Shown piece after piece: positions 61,561 to 64,000 of a stretch of DNA of 64,000 nucleotides. Position 1 is the stretch's first letter; each line of letters begins with the position of its first letter. Under the pieces are notes generated by a model that worked only from the letters and a program-made list of their open reading frames with translations, was not told where the DNA came from and made no database searches. Source of the stretch: Solicoccozyma terricola (lineage: Eukaryota > Basidiomycota > Tremellomycetes > Filobasidiales > Piskurozymaceae). Both the position numbers and the translations under genes were made by a program. The stretch is taken from the NCBI GenBank assembly GCA_001600875.1, contig BCLD01000019.1:160948-224947 (forward strand). Direction: 5' to 3'.

Positions 61561-62631
61561 GGTGCAGTATTTTCACCGATAGAGAGAGGCGAATACAGGT
61601 TCAGAGCAGTATTCGACACATTCCGACGCTGGCCAGAAACGACCACGTCTCATACGTGAACTAATATGGAAAATCCTTCGTCTCCAACCGTTAATCATCC
61701 TTGGCGGAGTGGGCGAAGTCCCGCCGAAGGCTTCACCAAAAAAGTTTCGCCGCGCGGGGGTTAGTAACCCAACAAACGCCGACCGTCGATCACATGCTCT
61801 GCTGCCAGATGTTTGTTCCGAGTGCCATCCTTCCATTTGCTTTTTTGACTACGTGGCTTACTCACCCCTTACCCAAAAGCACACGGCCACAACCACCTCG
61901 AGGACCATCGTGCCCCGGCAAAAGCTGACTCGACACACGTTCACATCGGTCTCTAAAAAGGCGAAACTTGTTTGAATCCACATGCATATGCGACGGACAG
62001 GGAGCCGTAAACGGAATAATTTTACAGAGGTTGATTAACCCATGACCACGGTACTCGGTCACTAGGTCTTTGCAATGAGATTAAATCATCACTGGTACTT
62101 CCGCTGCTGAGCTCGTGCTGTGGCCAAGACATCCGGCGCAAACATTTTTTGTAGCCGGGAGATCGAAGCTTTCCATTTCCAGGAATGTGGGTGGGTCGTC
62201 GTCATCACCTGATTCGACCGAGATCACCTCTCCCACACTACTAGGTGAGATGAAGGTGAGTCGAAGGTGAGACGAAGGTGATATGGGAACGTCGTAGGTC
62301 TTTCTAGCGATTTCAACGGATCGTTTTTGCAAGTCGAAGCGACGCGGCTATCCCCTCCATCTTGGTCCGGAGTTCCCATACTATATGCATCTACATGCTG
62401 AGATACATATTGACGCACTGGGGCCTCCACCCCATCACTCCCTACTTATGAGCTATCAAAGAAACTTCAGAGTGCCGTCGATGAGTGGACAAATCCGCCA
62501 CCCACCGAAAATCACGTGCCCATCGCCACGCGGGGAAGTCAAGAAAGTCATGAGTTCGGAAGGCTCAATCGTCCAAGTGATATCAGACCTTTTTTCACCT
62601 CGGTACAAAGTTCCAACGCCTCCACATCACC
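61561..62631. promoter_or_regulatory. Divergent region MFS / TMEM70-like
   Basis: About 1.07 kb between divergent start codons. It contains a GC-rich stretch with short inverted repeats (GCGAAG/CTTCGC-like, about 61700-61775). ORFs on both strands here lack recognisable motifs. I see no tRNA. Confidence 0.45.
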
Positions 62632-63637
62632 ATGCAGAGCTCCAGAATGATATGCTCGGTAGGACTTGCGTCTATCCGTCTACGAGGCCCAACTACGGCG
62701 TATCGGATACCATCTATCAAGTCTTTACCTCAACAACGATTCATCACACCAACTCGATCGCGTCTCATGTCTACAGATGTTGAACGAACGATATATGAAG
62801 GTCCTCTATCGAATACCTTTCGGTATCTCAAGTGAGTAATACGAACCCAACATGTCCCCCCAGGTCCAAGCTTCTTTTGCTAATCACAAATCAAATAATC
62901 GTGCGGTCGTTTTCCTTTTGCAGAATCTTCTCCTTGTCATCTCTAGTCTTATCATCAGCTCTATCCCCATTCATATTTATCCTAGAATCATCACTACCAA
63001 CATCCGGTCGTATTTTCCTAGTCATCACAGCGATCTCCGTACGTCTCTCGTTTTCCGAACCAAAACCCGAACTCCTTTCCGCGTTTTAATAAAATCCCCC
63101 CTCCCTCCCCCCCGTCTCCTCCGGCACCATACAATTCAGACTACAACCCTATCTACATGGTTAATCTCTCGTTTCACATCCCCATACGTCGTTTCAATAA
63201 CCGTCCCACCTCCTCCCTCTTCCCATTCCCACACCATAACCACCACCTCAATCTTCCTTCAACCATTAAAAACACGAATAACAAATAGTTCAGTCTTGAT
63301 ACCTTCAGAAAGACCATTGACGACTTGGGAACTTGCGAAAAAGGTAGATGCGGAGGAAGGTGGGGTTGTTGCTTGGACAGAGGATAGGAAAGGGTGGGCG
63401 GGGAGATGGGTTGTGGGAGAAGGTGGGAAATGTTTCGAGGAGGGGAAGGTGGCGAAGTGAGTGGTTGACCGTGAGGGCTGGGCGCCTCCCGCGGGGGGGG
63501 GGGGGGGGGGGAGTGTAGATAGGTTTTTTGCTGATGCGTCCCACTCTTATTCCGCTGGGGATAGGTATTTCAACGTCCATCAAGAATTATTAAATGGAGC
63601 AGCTGATGCTCCCGTTGTCGAAGGATCTTCAACATGA
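62632..63637 (+). CDS. TMEM70/TMEM186/TMEM223-family mitochondrial protein
   Basis: Probable inner-membrane assembly factor. Exons: 62632 to about 62831, about 62924-63031, about 63140-63457, and about 63565-63637; junctions are in frame. The N-terminus (MQSSRMICSVGLASIRLRGP) is a mitochondrial presequence. YEGPLSNTFRYLKIFSLSSL opens the domain, followed by two hydrophobic segments (LVLSSALSPFIFILE; TSGRIFLVITAIS) and the conserved FTSPYVVSITV, a layout typical of TMEM70-like proteins that help assemble ATP synthase and complex I. The C-terminus is polar (YFNVHQELLNGAADAPVVEG). Intron 3 carries a 19-G run at 63493-63511. The family call is by pattern; which member cannot be told. Confidence 0.72.
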
Positions 63638-64000
63638 GAGAAAGAGGACGAGGACGTGGACGAGGACGAGGACGATGAATGAGTTGACATCGATATAGAG
63701 TCCAGGTTGACGGATTAACGATTGATGATAAATCGCACGGTTGACGCTCCAAAACACAAGGTCAAAAAGATGCAAAGGAAATTAAAAATAAAATAAAAAC
63801 TTCCAACATGTTCGTCATTTAGAATAAACAAACGATACCTGGGAATTTCTACCAACCCCCCCCAAACCCCATAAATGATTGTTTTAATTGCCCATAAACC
63901 AAAATCGTTTCCCAATCGTCGTTTCAAGTCAAAAAGAATTCCTTACCCACCCAACCTAAGCGTTGTATATCATGAATGTTTGTGGGGTTGTTTCCCCCCC
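63638..64000. other. 3' flank at window end
   Basis: Downstream of the TMEM70-like gene. A GGACGA repeat lies at 63646-63676. An open frame on the minus strand (63715-63927) is AT-rich and hydrophobic but has no known motif, so I do not call a gene. Confidence 0.4.

Noticed and set aside
61690..61780. Short GC-rich inverted repeats considered as tRNA or terminator
   Set aside because: No acceptor stem, T-loop or anticodon arm can be drawn; no A/B box spacing.
63715..63927. 70-codon hydrophobic minus-strand ORF
   Set aside because: AT-rich 3' flank, no motif, poor start context; likely chance.

Overview
The window is a gene-dense, intron-rich piece of a fungal nuclear genome. Nearly every gene is cut by several short introns (about 50-100 nt) with GTNNGT donors and CTNAC/CTAAT-like branch sites. 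The THO2, SPT6, HSF-type, Zn2Cys6 and CCDC47-like proteins read as basidiomycete versions. I infer a yeast-like basidiomycete of the Tremellomycetes (Cryptococcus/Kwoniella/Tremella relatives); the order is moderately sure, the genus is not determined. Two assembly gaps (11597-11681 and 41843-41890) interrupt the sequence. I see no mobile element, CRISPR array, rRNA or tRNA gene.

Layout, left to right: the 3' part of THO2 (mRNA export), ribosomal protein eL43, a small membrane protein, a PhzF-like isomerase, a CCDC47/DUF1682 ER protein, GTP cyclohydrolase I, a cysteine-rich orphan, dolichol kinase, ribosomal protein uL24 (RPL26), a Zn2Cys6 transcription factor, an orphan of 203 aa, a first HSF-type transcription factor, GRX5, cardiolipin synthase, acetylornithine aminotransferase, an APC amino-acid permease, COX23, SPT6, VPS20, a complex I NDUFB2-like subunit, a second HSF-type transcription factor, hexokinase, an MFS transporter and a TMEM70-like mitochondrial protein. 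These are unlinked housekeeping functions, not a metabolic cluster. Mitochondrial genes are frequent (GRX5, CRD1, ARG8, COX23, NDUFB2-like, TMEM70-like), and several divergent pairs share promoters of about 220-600 bp (GRX5/CRD1, VPS20/NDUFB2-like, COX23/SPT6, PhzF/CCDC47).

The most unusual signals are in gene structure. (i) The first HSF-type gene reads in frame only if a single nucleotide (31667) is a 1-nt microexon between two ordinary introns; this restores the Asn of the RQLN motif and makes the whole CDS divisible by three. Its paralogue 21 kb away has a 6-nt microexon in the same DNA-binding domain. (ii) Pure poly-C/poly-G tracts of 10-100 nt sit in at least a dozen introns and some intergenic regions but not in exons, and they border both assembly gaps. 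(iii) Two introns use the GC-AG class with the same GCAAGT donor. (iv) eL43 carries its start codon alone upstream of a 585-nt intron and has a widened second zinc-binding Cys pair.
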